From Heliocidaris erythrogramma (lineage: Eukaryota > Echinodermata > Echinoidea > Camarodonta > Echinometridae), in the NCBI GenBank assembly GCA_025617745.1, contig CM046855.1, positions 15,283,880 to 15,347,879 of the forward strand: a stretch of DNA of 64,000 bases. Reading direction: 5' to 3'. This document shows positions 33,083 to 43,544 of the stretch, one piece after another. Position numbers and translations under genes: made by a program. A model generated the notes under the pieces. It had not been told where the DNA came from. It saw only the letters and a list, made by a program, of their open reading frames with translations, and made no database searches. Within the stretch, counting starts at the first letter, position 1; each line of letters opens with the position of its first letter.

Positions 33083-33310
33083 CAAAAGGGAAGTCCAGTC
33101 CAAGAATTACTTGATTTTAGTTGAAGCAGAAAAATCTTATCTACAGATTTAAAAAAAAAAAAATTGAGGAAAATCGGACAACTAATAAGAAAGTTATGAA
33201 TTTTTTAGTGGCATGAAAAATTAGGGAAAACAATGAAAATCACTAGACAAATTGATGACTCAGTCATCATTTTGTAATATCATTGGGTCACAATACCTCA
33301 ACAATTATTT
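33083..33310. mobile_element. Left half of a GGAAGTCC-family palindromic MITE, split by later insertions
   Basis: AAGGGAAGTCCAGTCCAAGA at 33089 begins the left arm, followed by GAGGAAAATCGGACAACTAA, AAAGTTATGAATTTTTTAGT and AGACAAATTGATGACTCAGT. The mirrored right arm occurs at 35335-35470, separated by two other complete elements. Compare the contiguous copy at 24480-25216. Confidence 0.7.
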
Positions 33311-33368
33311 TGTATATATATATAATACAGTGCTGCTTAACGCACTACTTGCACTGCAGCTAACTTAA

Positions 33369-33949
33369 AGGGGTACTCCGGCCTGAAATTAATATGAATT
33401 GAATAAATAGAGTAAAATTAAACAAACAAATCACTGAAAATTTCATCGAAATCGGATGAAAAATAATGAAGTTATGGAATTTTAAGTTTTGCATTATTTC
33501 GGTAAAACAGTTATGTGCACGTCATCATGAATATGCAGTGAGTGAGCTGATGATGTCATATCCCCACTTTTTCTTTTGTATTTTATTATATGAAATTGCA
33601 ATTATTCAAATTTTCTGCTGCAAGCCTATAACTAAAAGGACTGACTCCTTATTTAATGTGTAAGTTCATCATTGCTGTAACTTATTTTGTTACAAGGGAG
33701 ATATTTTTATAGACATGTATGAAAAAATGAAATAATGAAGATTTCATATAATATAATTAAGAAAGGAAAGTGGGGACGTGACATCATCAGCTCACTCATT
33801 ACATATTCATGATGACATGCATAGAACTGTTTCCCAAATTAAATAACTTCGTTATTTTTTATCAGATTTCGATGAAATTTTCAGTGTTTTGCTTGTTTAA
33901 TTTTACTCTATTCATTTGATTGATATTATTTTCAGGCCGGAGTACTCCT
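33369..33949. mobile_element. TTAA-flanked long-palindrome MITE (581 bp)
   Basis: TTAA occurs at both borders (33365-33368 and 33950-33953). The ends are AGGGGTACTCCGGCCTGAAA and TTTCAGGCCGGAGTACTCCT, inverted with one or two mismatches. The arms extend for over 200 bp, through ATTTCATCGAAATC / GATTTCGATGAAAT, CATCATGAATATGCA / TACATATTCATGATG, and GATGATGTCAT / ATGACATCATC-like segments. It has no coding frame. A TTAA target is typical of piggyBac-type transposition. That assignment is inference. Confidence 0.85.
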
Positions 33950-33989
33950 TTAATGCACTGAATATTATACATGTGCATCAAGAAATGTC

Positions 33990-35131
33990 AGGCCTTCATT
34001 TTTGAGGAGCGCGATCGCGCTGGCGCTCCTACCGCGCTCCTCAAGCCATAGTCAGGAGCACTAACGACAGCGCTCCTTATTTGTTGCAAATACAACTCGG
34101 AGCAACTCGACTTGAAAAATCATTTTTGTGTACATGTATACGAAAATACAGTGTTGTCTATGACTTCCGGGTTTGAGCTATCGATACACGTAATGTTACA
34201 GTCCCACCGACGAAACCGACCCCAAACTGATCGATGGTACATGTACGGTATATCATTCAAATAACGCAAGTTTCGATCGCTCTTCCGTCGTGTGACTGGG
34301 TCGTGTGACTGCGAAAACATGTTTTATTCGCATGCAGCGGTGCCCACGTAGCGTACAGGCCATGCAAAACGCATGTAAGCACAGCACCGATCTCTATATG
34401 TGGGGCAATGTATTAACGCTTGCTGAACTGCGCACCGGCTTTGTCAAGATCGTGGATTTAACAGAATTATTTCGCGAAACTAGAGAGGATTTGATCAAAA
34501 TGAGTGGAAAACGGTCACAGAAGTTTAAAGAGCATTACAAACAACGATTTCCTTTCATAAAGCCAAGCACAAAAGGCGTTGAATTTGCATGTGTAAGTTA
34601 TATTTATAGGCCTAGGCTAATTATAATTTTAACTTTTTAACAAGTTGGTTTCCAGCAATGCAATTTGTCAGGAATGTTTCTGAGCTATCTGTCTAGCTTG
34701 TGTGTGTAAAAATCAATATGATCCAATTTAGTATATAATGCGTGAGTGAGCCATCAAAGGGAAAAATGTGACGAGACATTTCAGCATAAGAAATGAGCAT
34801 TTTTGCAATGGAAGTATGTCGCGCGAGGTTAGTTTTGTTTGAACTTTTATTGAAGCCAGGTATTCGTTTTTTTTGCTGTAAATTCCTTTTTATTTTTGCC
34901 ATCATGATGATGATTCCTTTTTTGGTTGCACAAGGTTGACAGCTCTGCCAAATCGTGAAATCGAAATACGGAATTTCAAATTCATGGAAACTTGGCATTT
35001 TAGCACCTTTTTATTTAATTGAGCTCCTCAAAAATCTCGGGAGAGTGATTGTAAGGAGCTCAATTGAGCTCCTCGAGAAAATAAGGAGTGTGATTTATGG
35101 AGCTCCACCCAAATTCTAAACGTGAAGGCCT
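33990..35131 (+). mobile_element. hAT-type element with 8-bp target duplication (1142 bp)
   Basis: The element starts AGGCCTTCA and ends TGAAGGCCT. Outside it, the 8-bp sequence GAAATGTC is duplicated exactly (33982-33989 and 35132-35139), the hallmark target size of hAT transposons. Subterminal regions are packed with GAGGAGCGC / GCGCTCCT and GAGCTCCTC phrases on both sides, as expected of clustered transposase sites. It contains an exon-like frame at 34332-34592 but no catalytic domain, so it is internally deleted or otherwise non-autonomous. Confidence 0.85.
34332..34592 (+). CDS. Candidate first exon within the hAT element, resembling the segment before a BED-like zinc finger
   Basis: The frame from ATG 34332 runs 87 codons exactly to a good splice donor (TGT then GTAAGT at 34593-34598). 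Without splicing it stays open to 34640. An alternative non-ATG extension goes back to 34305. The C-terminal part (GKRSQKFKEHYKQRFPFIKP then STKGVEFAC) has the K-x-x-x-x-FPFI-x3-STKG pattern that precedes the zinc finger in many hAT/ZBED-derived invertebrate proteins. There the next residues would be the first finger Cys pair. No downstream exon with a finger or dimerisation domain is visible before the element ends. It is therefore either the 5' remnant of a deleted transposase or a captured exon. The family resemblance is from memory and unverified. Confidence 0.45.
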
Positions 35132-35139
35132 GAAATGTC

Positions 35140-35334
35140 ATACCATACATTGCTTTTACCTTTATTTAGAGACATAAGCAAACCCAAAGGTGGGGGGCAT
35201 AGTTTTTTTACAATAAAATGAGATTAAAATTTTGTTGCAGTAAAATGTTGTTTGTGTTTACACTGCTAAAACTTTATCTTAACATATTTCACAAAAAACA
35301 ATTTACTTTCTTTACAGAATATTTGTATTTCCGT
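35140..35334. repeat. Spacer including a dispersed repeat shared with 31128-31215
   Basis: AAAATGAGATTAAAATTTTG and TTTACACTGCTAAAA match 31128-31215. It lies between the hAT element and the right half of the split MITE. Confidence 0.5.
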
Positions 35335-35470
35335 AGTTTTTCATGCCACTAAAAAATTCATAACTTTCTTATTAGGTGTCCAATTTTCCTCAAACCTTTT
35401 TTGATCGGTAGGTCTGATTTTTCTGCTTCTATTCAAAAGCAACTAATTCTCGGACCAGACTCCCCCTCTA
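35335..35470. mobile_element. Right half of the split GGAAGTCC-family MITE
   Basis: ATTCATAACTTTCTTATTAG, TCAAACCTTTTTTGATCGGT and AACTAATTCTCGGACCAGAC are the reverse complement of the arm at 33089-33230. Together with 33083-33310 they reconstruct one element interrupted by the TTAA element and the hAT element. Confidence 0.7.
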
Positions 35471-37102
35471 AATGTTGGGGATTGGCAGATGTCATGCACA
35501 ACAGGTATCATCCTGTTCTTAATTTCAAAAAAATTCTGGACTTGATCTGTCAAAAAGTGAAAATCAGCTGTTTGCAAAATTTATCAGTTGTCAAGACAAC
35601 TGGTGTGTTTTTACCTTAGTGCTTTGCATGTACACATACATTTGATGGCACAACTTTGCAGAAAGTATGTAAGACCTTATATTTTGTATTTTGAAAATTA
35701 TTTTTGTCTTAAGGTGAACCTAGATCTATGATGATATTACATTATTTGATGATTATGGTTAAAGGGCACCTATCAAAAATATTTTGCTTTGTATGTTAGC
35801 AGTTCAAATGTCACTCAACTATATTCAAAATATGGGTTTCAAATATTACTTCTATAAAGAGATATTGCAGGTTTAAATATACTCTTACACAACATAATGG
35901 ACTTGCAAGTAGATTAGTGGACCCAGCCATACGCATTCACATAGAATAGGGTCCACTCGGAACCTAATTTGGGTTCCATAAGTGCATTTTATGTTATAAT
36001 TTTCTTCATACTCCTTGACTGTTAACTCACAGAATGCCAGGTAGCGTTCTTCCAGGTTGATTTTATACATTCTAAAACTTCGTATTTTTTTAGGCGATTG
36101 TACATTATAATGGTACGAGTACTGTCGCCTGGGGAAGGTTGAAAATATGTTACTTTATTAAAGAATTCCCCAAACCATAACCCTCCCCCCCCCCCCCCCC
36201 CCCCAGACTCAAAGTTATGCTTCAATCAGCAAGCCATAAATTTAACAGCTATTTTGTGAATGACATCCATAACTATCTGCTAGGAATCAGTAGTCTTAGT
36301 TTTCCTAGGTTCCTGGGCTGTATTCAATTCAATATTTACGTACATGTATGAAATATGAGTATTTTACTTAGTTTAATGCTGAGATCAAATTTGGTATTCA
36401 ATGAAATCTTTTGGCTAAGTATTTTACTCTAAGTCTAAGACAGCTCTCAAGCAGACTTAAGCTAATTACTTGATTGGTAGGTGTGTGGCTTTCATACACA
36501 CGTGGATTACTATAAACTGCGTACAAGCAAATTGAGAAGCGTGCATATAATGTGACTTGTTTATTGCGAATAATTGTAGACCGACTATGTGATGTCAAAT
36601 GCCTATCAGTAACTATTTTGCCTCAAAGTTAGCTTGCTAAAGTAAAATGCTTGCATGTGATCTGAATACAAGTTAAGCCATCTTTCTTAGCCATGCCAAA
36701 TGGAAGGTAAAAGTCTTCAAACAGCCATGAAATAATAGGGAGCAAAATACCATATCATTTGGTGGAAGTCGTTTATGTCTATTACCACTATCCGCAGCAT
36801 GCCATATCCATCAAATAGCAGAAACATTAACTTTTGCAGCTATTTTACGGATAGTTGTCAGATATGTACCTGCAGGGCTATTGATAGTCCTTTCCCCATT
36901 CTCAACAATTGAACTAATTCAACAAAATTTGCACAAAGTACCAAATCAGATTTATAAAAATGTTAAAGCCTTTAAAGTGTCATACGCTTGGGTTCTCATG
37001 GGGAGTTTATAGGTAATGCACAGTTATGGTATGCTCTCAAAAACCAGATTTCTTTGATTTTAGATGATAAATAACAGGATAGTAGCAATACTAAGCTGCT
37101 GT
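35471..37102. other. Non-coding stretch
   Basis: It contains a 20-plus C run at 36184-36204 and AT-rich sequence. No exon was found. Confidence 0.4.
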
Positions 37103-37605
37103 TTAAGGGAAAGTCCACCCTGGTATTAAGTTGATTTGAATAAAAGAAGAAAAATGAGAGAAACAGAATAGTAAAAGCTTGAGCAAAATCCTAAAAAAAC
37201 AAAGTTTTGAACTTTCAAAGCTGAAATCAACTGAACCCCAGTTGGAAACTCTGTGATGTATCTTGCGAGCTCCTCTCCCATTTGCTCAATGAAAATATCA
37301 TAACTTTTCATTTTATTATTATCTGATGAAGGAATATATTGCTTCACTCAGGTTTTGGGTAAAAACATGAGCAATGATTATGCCTAAGGTGCATGGATAT
37401 TTGAATATTTTCTTTAGAGAAAATGGAAATTAATGATTTTGGGGGTACAGGGCAAATGGGAGAGGAGCTCACAAGATACGTCAAAGAGTTGCCGATTTCC
37501 ATTTGATTGAATGCAATTTCAAAAATTCATAAGTTTCTTATTTCTCATTGGATTTTGCTAAGACATTCACTGATCTGTTTCTTTATTTTTTCTACTTCTT
37601 TACAA
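37103..37605. mobile_element. Palindromic MITE (AGTTGATTTGAATAAA family)
   Basis: It begins TTAAGGGAAAGTCCACCCTG. The left-arm segments TTGAGCAAAATCC and AACTCTGTGATGTATCTTGC are mirrored by ACAAGATACGTCAAAGAGTT and GGATTTTGCTAAGACATTCA in the right arm. The right terminus is degenerate. Relatives are at 28440 (half) and 50060-50745 (interrupted). Confidence 0.75.
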
Positions 37606-37619
37606 CTTGTAGTCAAGGG

Positions 37620-37866
37620 GCGGTATTCTGAAAACTGTGTTATCTTTTGTGTTAAGGAAAACTGTGTTAATTGTCATAACAAATTGAAATTGAGCGCAAT
37701 AAACACTAATCATTGGTGCTTGCGCAGATGTCTCTGTTAACTTTACTTGGGCACAGCCATCTTTGCGCAATCATTAACCAATGACTTGTCCTGATTTTGA
37801 TTTGTTATGACAATTAACATCGTTTTACTAACACAAACGATAACACAGTTTTCAGAATACTGCCGA
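37620..37866. mobile_element. Palindromic MITE (GGCGGTATTCTGAAAA family, copy 1)
   Basis: GGCGGTATTCTGAAAACTGT at the left is mirrored by ACAGTTTTCAGAATACTGCC at the right. The arms continue through TTAATTGTCATAACAAATTG and its complement. The centre has ACCAATGACTTG and CATTGGTGCTTGCGCA. Copy 2 is at 40155-40410. Confidence 0.85.
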
Positions 37867-38075
37867 AGGTCTTTTCTCCTCAAGTGAGATATTACACACA
37901 TGAAACATGAAAAACAGTTTAGATACATGGCCCAGGGACGAAATTTAAGAACAGCAACTTGTACTACACACGTGCAAAACCCAAGTGGAATGTTGTGTGT
38001 TTGCATACTAGATACTCCGGGGAAGCACTGGGATTGTCGTGTTGGGTACGGTAGCCATCGGGGTGAAAAGGTCTT

Positions 38076-38253
38076 ATGGGGTGTTGCAAGAAAGTTGCGA
38101 TTGATTGCAAGTTGCAACTGATCGGTACTGACCAATCAAAATCATTGGTGCAAGCGCATCTTCTTGAATGGGCAGACCCTGAACCATTCAGAATGGTTGT
38201 TCTATTTTGCTTTACAATTTGCAATTGATTGCAACTTTCTTGCAACACCCCAT
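38076..38253. mobile_element. Short palindromic MITE (178 bp)
   Basis: ATGGGGTGTTGCAAGAAAGT pairs with ACTTTCTTGCAACACCCCAT, extending through GCGATTGATTGCAA / TTGCAATTGATTGC. The centre has GACCAATCAAAATCATTGG. It is non-coding. Confidence 0.88.
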
Positions 38254-38539
38254 TAGTGTAGCAGTGTAAAGCCATTATCAAGTGTTCCTTACAGATATTT
38301 ACACTAAAATTTGCTGGAAATCATAGATGGAATGCCAAATGATCTTGTACGTATACATGTGTATTTTGAAACAAGGAGAATATACACATTTCTTTCCAGT
38401 TTCATTTTTGCTGCCAATACTACTGGCTCAAGAATAACTATACACAGCGCTGTCGCAAATTCTCTAGCGTTACGAACCGCGACTACAATAGTGCGACTAC
38501 ATGCTTTTCGCCGAAATTACATATATCTTTCATCTAAAA

Positions 38540-39142
38540 ATTAAACTAAATAAAACTTCAACTATTGATTGATTGCATTCATTAAGTTAAATTTAGGTAA
38601 CCAACCTACAACTTAGCAAAAACGATGATTTATTGCGTCATCTGCCCACAGTCGAATGGCAGAATGTAATCGCGCTGCACTTTTTGAAAGGTCACACCCG
38701 TGCGCAACTATATACACAGCGCTAGCTGTCGTCGCGAAGCGGTACCGTGATGGACAAGTTTTGGCAGTCAAAAGTTGAAAATTTATATCCTGTGGACATT
38801 GTCTGATAGCTTGCTAGGGATTGAACCTCAACAAATCCATCCAAGCAATCGATTTCATGTGAGTATAAAATTGGAAGTTTAACATACCGGTACATTTTAA
38901 ATTAATTTTGTACATTGTTTTAGCGACATTGAGGGGTGTCGCAATGAAAGTGTATGTGTCCTTGTCAGACATCTGATAGGGCTAGCTCAAGAATAGATCT
39001 ACATTACATGAGCTGTAGGCTTAACACCATTTGACTATTCACTCAGCTTTCCAGCTTGATGAAGACAAGTCTACTGTCTACTCGTCTACAAATAAATGAT
39101 CCTTCAATAGTTTAATTCAAAAACGTCAGATAAAATAGAGAC
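38540..39142. other. Non-coding stretch
   Basis: No exon was recognised. It lies between a palindromic element and a SINE-like unit. Confidence 0.4.
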
Positions 39143-39440
39143 CTAGCACCACTAGCGTCCTTTGGCAAGATGTTAATCTACATTTGCCACTCTCCACCCA
39201 GGTGTTAAATGGGTACCCGGTAGGATGCGAAAGTTAATGTAGTTTGTTTAGTAATTTGAGCGCCACTGTGCTGCTCTTGCTGGAATACTCCCCAGGGAGC
39301 GGATAAAGTGCACACATTGTGTGCGGGCATGTCAGAATCCGAGGACCGGGGTAATAATAGTATCGTAATATGTAAAGCGCTTTGATATTAGTTTACTTCT
39401 GAAAAGCGCTATATAAATAGACGTTATTATTATTATTGTG
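39143..39440 (+). mobile_element. SINE-like unit (5'-truncated) with (TTA)n tail
   Basis: CACTAGCGTCCTTTGGCAAG, CTACATTTGCCACTCTCCAC, CCAGGTGTTAAATGGGTACC and the end AAGCGCTATATAAATAG plus TTATTATTATT match, in the same order, the reverse complement of 50392-50620. That second copy also keeps a tRNA-type B box at its 5' end. This copy starts just after that region. Confidence 0.75.
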
Positions 39441-39496
39441 GAATAAGTCCCCTCTCATCCAGTGTGTAAGCACACACTTGCATATGGCTTTTACCG

Positions 39497-39898
39497 AAAG
39501 GGTGGGCAGCATCGCGTTGCATTGACTGGAACGCAACCGTTCGTCCAAAGCCCCCCCCCCCCCCGGTTTTGCCGAAAAGAGTGCTTTTACTTTTCTAAAT
39601 ATTGTTATTATTATCAGTAGGCCTAATATCATTATCATTATTCTTAATATTATATTAGAAAAAGTCCAAAAGCACCAAAATAACAATATTTAGAAGCCAC
39701 AAACCCTTTTGGCAAAACGTTGACAGTAACGCCACCATTTGTCCTAAGCCCGGGGGCTTAGGACAAATGGTGGCGTTACTGTCAACGCGACACGATCCGA
39801 CGCTCCCAACGCACCATTTCAGCAAAACCAGAGGAGGCTTTGGAAAAATGGTGGCGTTCCAGTCAACGCGACAAGACGCCACCCACCCTTTCGGAACA
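39497..39898. mobile_element. Foldback element with nested palindromes
   Basis: The outer arms are GAAAGGGTGGGCAGCATCGC (left) and the reverse complement of GACGCCACCCACCCTTTCGG (right). CATTGACTGGAACGC faces GCGTTCCAGTCAACG, and CCAAAGCC faces GGCTTTGG. Inside the right half is a perfect 68-bp palindrome at 39719-39786. It is non-coding. Confidence 0.7.
39719..39786. repeat. Perfect 68-bp palindrome with 2-base spacer
   Basis: GTTGACAGTAACGCCACCAT continuing to CCTAAGCCC is followed by two G bases and then its exact reverse complement, ending in ATGGTGGCGTTACTGTCAAC. The arms are 33 bases with no mismatch. This is a strong hairpin. Confidence 0.95.
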
Positions 39899-40154
39899 AG
39901 CCCTTGCATTATTATGTCTATCGAGGGGGAATGACGTCCCCATAGGCATAGTGTCATACCACTGCACCCAATTAACTGATATAAGCCGATGGCACTGTGT
40001 GGTGTGATCGGGGGGGGGGAACTATTTCACAATAACGCCAAAATAGATTCTAGACCCTATATCTGATCTAGCATACAGTTAGTTATCGTTAGTTGGCTTC
40101 ATTTATAAATCATAGTCTAGCCTGGCAGCATCACAACATGCAACACACTACACT

Positions 40155-40410
40155 CGGGGCGGTATTCTGAAAACTACGTTATCTTTTAATGTTAAGGAAA
40201 ACTATGTTAATTGTCATAACAAATTGAAATTGCACGCAATAAACACTAATCATTGATGCTTGCGCAGATGTCTGTTAACTTTACGTGGGCACAGCCATCT
40301 TTGCACAATCATTAACCAATGACTTGTCATGATTTTGATTTGTTATGACAATTAACATCGTTTTACTAACATAAAAGTTAACATGTCATAGTTTTCAGAA
40401 TACGGCCCCT
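40155..40410. mobile_element. Palindromic MITE (GGCGGTATTCTGAAAA family, copy 2)
   Basis: It starts GGGGCGGTATTCTGAAAACT and ends AGTTTTCAGAATACGGCCCC. The internal sequence (ACTAATCATTGATGCTTGCG, TTTGCACAATCATTAACCAA) is colinear with copy 1 at 37620, with some substitutions. Confidence 0.88.
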
Positions 40411-40527
40411 GGGTTTTAGTGGTCTAAATTATTAGGTTGCTAACTTCAGCGTGGACTTCCGAACCGTAACCCTAACTCACGCTGAAGTTATAGCAACCTA
40501 AAATAATTTAGACTGCTAAAACCCAGG
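40408..40527. repeat. 120-bp palindrome abutting the previous MITE
   Basis: CCTGGGTTTTAGTGGTCTAA faces TTTAGACTGCTAAAACCCAGG, and AGGTTGCTAACTTCAGCGT faces ACGCTGAAGTTATAGCAACCT. The loop contains CGAACCGTAACCCTAAC. It overlaps the end of the preceding element by three bases, so one may have inserted next to the other. Confidence 0.85.
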
Positions 40528-42356
40528 ATTTCCCATGCAACACTGGTCTGTTAAGGGATTCCTGGGTTCAGCTACTGCACTGCCAGCACTAGCAACGGGC
40601 ACAAATGCCCCTCCTCCCGATATATCCCTGGCCTGAACAACACAGTTCGCTGTCTAAAGCAAAGCTATACACACGCGTGCGCGTCCACAGCTGCTCGGGC
40701 CTTGCATTGATTCATTACATGCAGCTAGCTAGCTAGGTGCATGCGACACACACATACACACATACACACACACACACACATTGCATGCATTCAACGTATG
40801 TATAAAATCTTGAAAAACTGCCCGAGTGCGACATCGGCAGACCCTAGAACAACCACTTCCTTGTTTTAGCACCTACACATGAATGACATTCTGCAAAAAT
40901 CTCAGAAATAATAGCATAAATTTCTTAGACTCATATGCACTATGCATGCAGCTGCTACAACAATGCTTACCGATGCTTTTATGTGAAATTCCACGCCTTT
41001 TCAAAGACTTCGACATGCATCCGAGCACGGAAATCGAACGTACCATTTATTCCCAGTGTGGCTCTCATCTCATTACTATGCAACAAATGGCCTTTCGATA
41101 TGTAAAATACATTATCCATCCGCGATGACGTAAATAAATAAGTTCTTATCTCATGAAGTGCACCACACTCTCGGTTCGATGTAATATACCATTTTGATGA
41201 TATAAATACAATTTTCATTATTTTTTTTCACATAAGCATGACATTTATGCTTTCTTGTGCAGACCTTTCAATATTTCATTCACATTAAATGAACAATATG
41301 CGTGATGCGGCTAGCCTATTCACTTTGTGAGGCCAGCTCGCTGTATGTAAATTACCAGATTGACGTGACGTCATGATTGATTAAGATTATGATACAGTAT
41401 TTACTTCCGTTCCAGTTAGTTTAATACTAACTTTTAATAGGAGATAAAGACAATCAAGAGTTTAGAAATATACAATCCTACACAGCAATTTTCTTTAAAA
41501 TCACAGTTTTTCCATGATAGGCCTATTCACCAAACCGTTACATTATAATTTTCTTTTGCTTCGATCCCAGGCGCGCGAGCGGAAGCATTCAGAGGATTGT
41601 TTTGTGTTTTGTTCTGTTCATTTTTCCTAACGGATAGGCCTAATCCTTTCTATTTTATCCCATTTGTTGTCCTTCCACGAACCTTTGAAATGAAGAATAC
41701 ACGTTTCCTGTTGTCCATTAATTGAATCATGCTTCCGCGATTCTCGGAATGATGACGAATCAAGCAAACGACGGAGAATGGTCTCTCCTTCCAGCAGCTC
41801 ACATCAGTGGAAGATTTCACCGTCGGAACAACGCCCACGCACCCCTTGACTTCATTCAAGCTTTTGTGAAGCGACACGTGGTTTTTCTCGCCAGTGTATT
41901 TTGACTCTTTCCACCACCACATAGCTGGTCATGTGAAGCATATATGCTTTCAAGTTCACCGACGATGTTTCCCCGATTTTCAAACCGATATTTTTATATT
42001 AAAAGATTTGGGTAGACATTATATTTTATAATTTCGTGTAAACTTTATTTCATCGCGCCAAAGTGGCCAGATAATCCAAGAAAGTCTTAAACATCAAAGG
42101 CATAATAGGCCGAAACATAAAATTATATGCTTGAGCATGCATTCCAGACTGATTTAATTCGTAAGAGAAAGGCGTTCATGTTTATCTCAATACGTGATCC
42201 CTTTTACCCTCGTTTACATTTTTCACAGTTTGGCTGTTAAAGACGAGGTCGCATAGCAGACCCAGCAGAAGATTTTACTTTTAAAAAAAAGAGAGAAATG
42301 TCGCCCCTTTCCATTCTGGCGGACAATCAGCCTGAATTCGCCCTTGATTCGGAACG
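40528..42356. other. Non-coding stretch
   Basis: It contains a CA-type microsatellite at 40747-40780. No exon was recognised. Several short frames around 40883-41922 lack family resemblance. Confidence 0.4.
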
Positions 42357-43305
42357 TTAGGGGAGAGCGGGGTGAAGTGGGACAAGAATCGTGATTTGGC
42401 ACAATTGTAACTATTAAAATATTTATTATTGCCTCTTCATTTTTACATGGTAAATAATATCAATAGTAGGCTACGAAACAAGGTATTTGACACAATCCCT
42501 ATATTTTTAGTTTTATGGAAATAAACATTAAAAATCAGGTACTTGCATGAACGGGGTGAAGTGGGACCACAGAACGTCTTTAGGAGTTCTGTGAGTGGGA
42601 CACCATGGAGGTGAACTGGGACAGTAATATGGGTGAAGTGGGACAGTCGAGGAGAAACGGAACAAAACTCTTAAAAATGCTAAAATCACTTTTTTTCTGG
42701 TAGTTGTCTAAAATAAGTGCTGGGAATGTTAAAGGTAATATATCACTTGAAAAAAAAAAGAGTCACTTGTAAAGTTGACTTAAAGATTCATGCCCATTGA
42801 AAAAATGTTGGATGAAATGATGAGCGTTTTGTAATTTTTAACCTATATTTCGACGGTTTTTGGCAAAAATAAATAATTGTTCATAGTATTTAGGACATTT
42901 TTTGGTTACACACAAGTTTGTCTGAAGTAGTATGAATGATCTGTAAAAAGGAATTGACCTATATGACTTTTTACGATTTTTATGTAGACCCAAAGATATT
43001 TGTATGTAATATGTCTATGGATTATGACTGATAAAAGCTCATTTTCCTTACACAAAAAGTAACCGGGATGAACCGGAACACCATGTCCCAGTTCACCCAA
43101 CAACAAATGCCTGCAAAATTTTAGTGTTGGTATTTATCCCTAACAGCAAAATCGCAGTATTGCTGTGGATGTATTTGTGAACACTGATAGTTAAGACCTT
43201 TCGTAGGATTCAAATTAATTTATAAAAGGTTTTTTTTTGGTTGTTTTTTTGTTAGAGGTGGTGTCCCAGTTCTCCCTCGTCCCAGTGCACCCAGCTCTCC
43301 CCTAA
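42357..43305. mobile_element. TIR element with TTAGGGGAGAGC ends (949 bp)
   Basis: The ends are TTAGGGGAGAGCGGGGTGAA and the reverse complement of its counterpart GCTCTCCCCTAA. Both subterminal regions carry repeated GGTGAAGTGGGACA-like phrases: near 42370, 42548, 42611 and 42631, with reverse forms GTCCCAGTTCACCC near 43085 and GTCCCAGTGCACCC near 43279. There is no transposase frame. The superfamily is unassigned because no target duplication is clear. Confidence 0.7.
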
Positions 43306-43544
43306 TGGTATTAGGTCTATAAGAAAGAAAAAGAAAACAACCTACCGCAGTGTTCAAGATCATGATGATGGACATAAATGAAAATAGAAAGATTAAAGAT
43401 GAGGGCATTTGCATAAGAATTAGCGTTCTCGCAGGACTTGTGATTTCTTCTCTTTTCAAGATCGCTTGCTTGCATATTAATATTATGGCTTTGGAATAAA
43501 GATGTGTGGTGGACTAGCTCGTTAGAAGTGAAACGGGTAATCTA

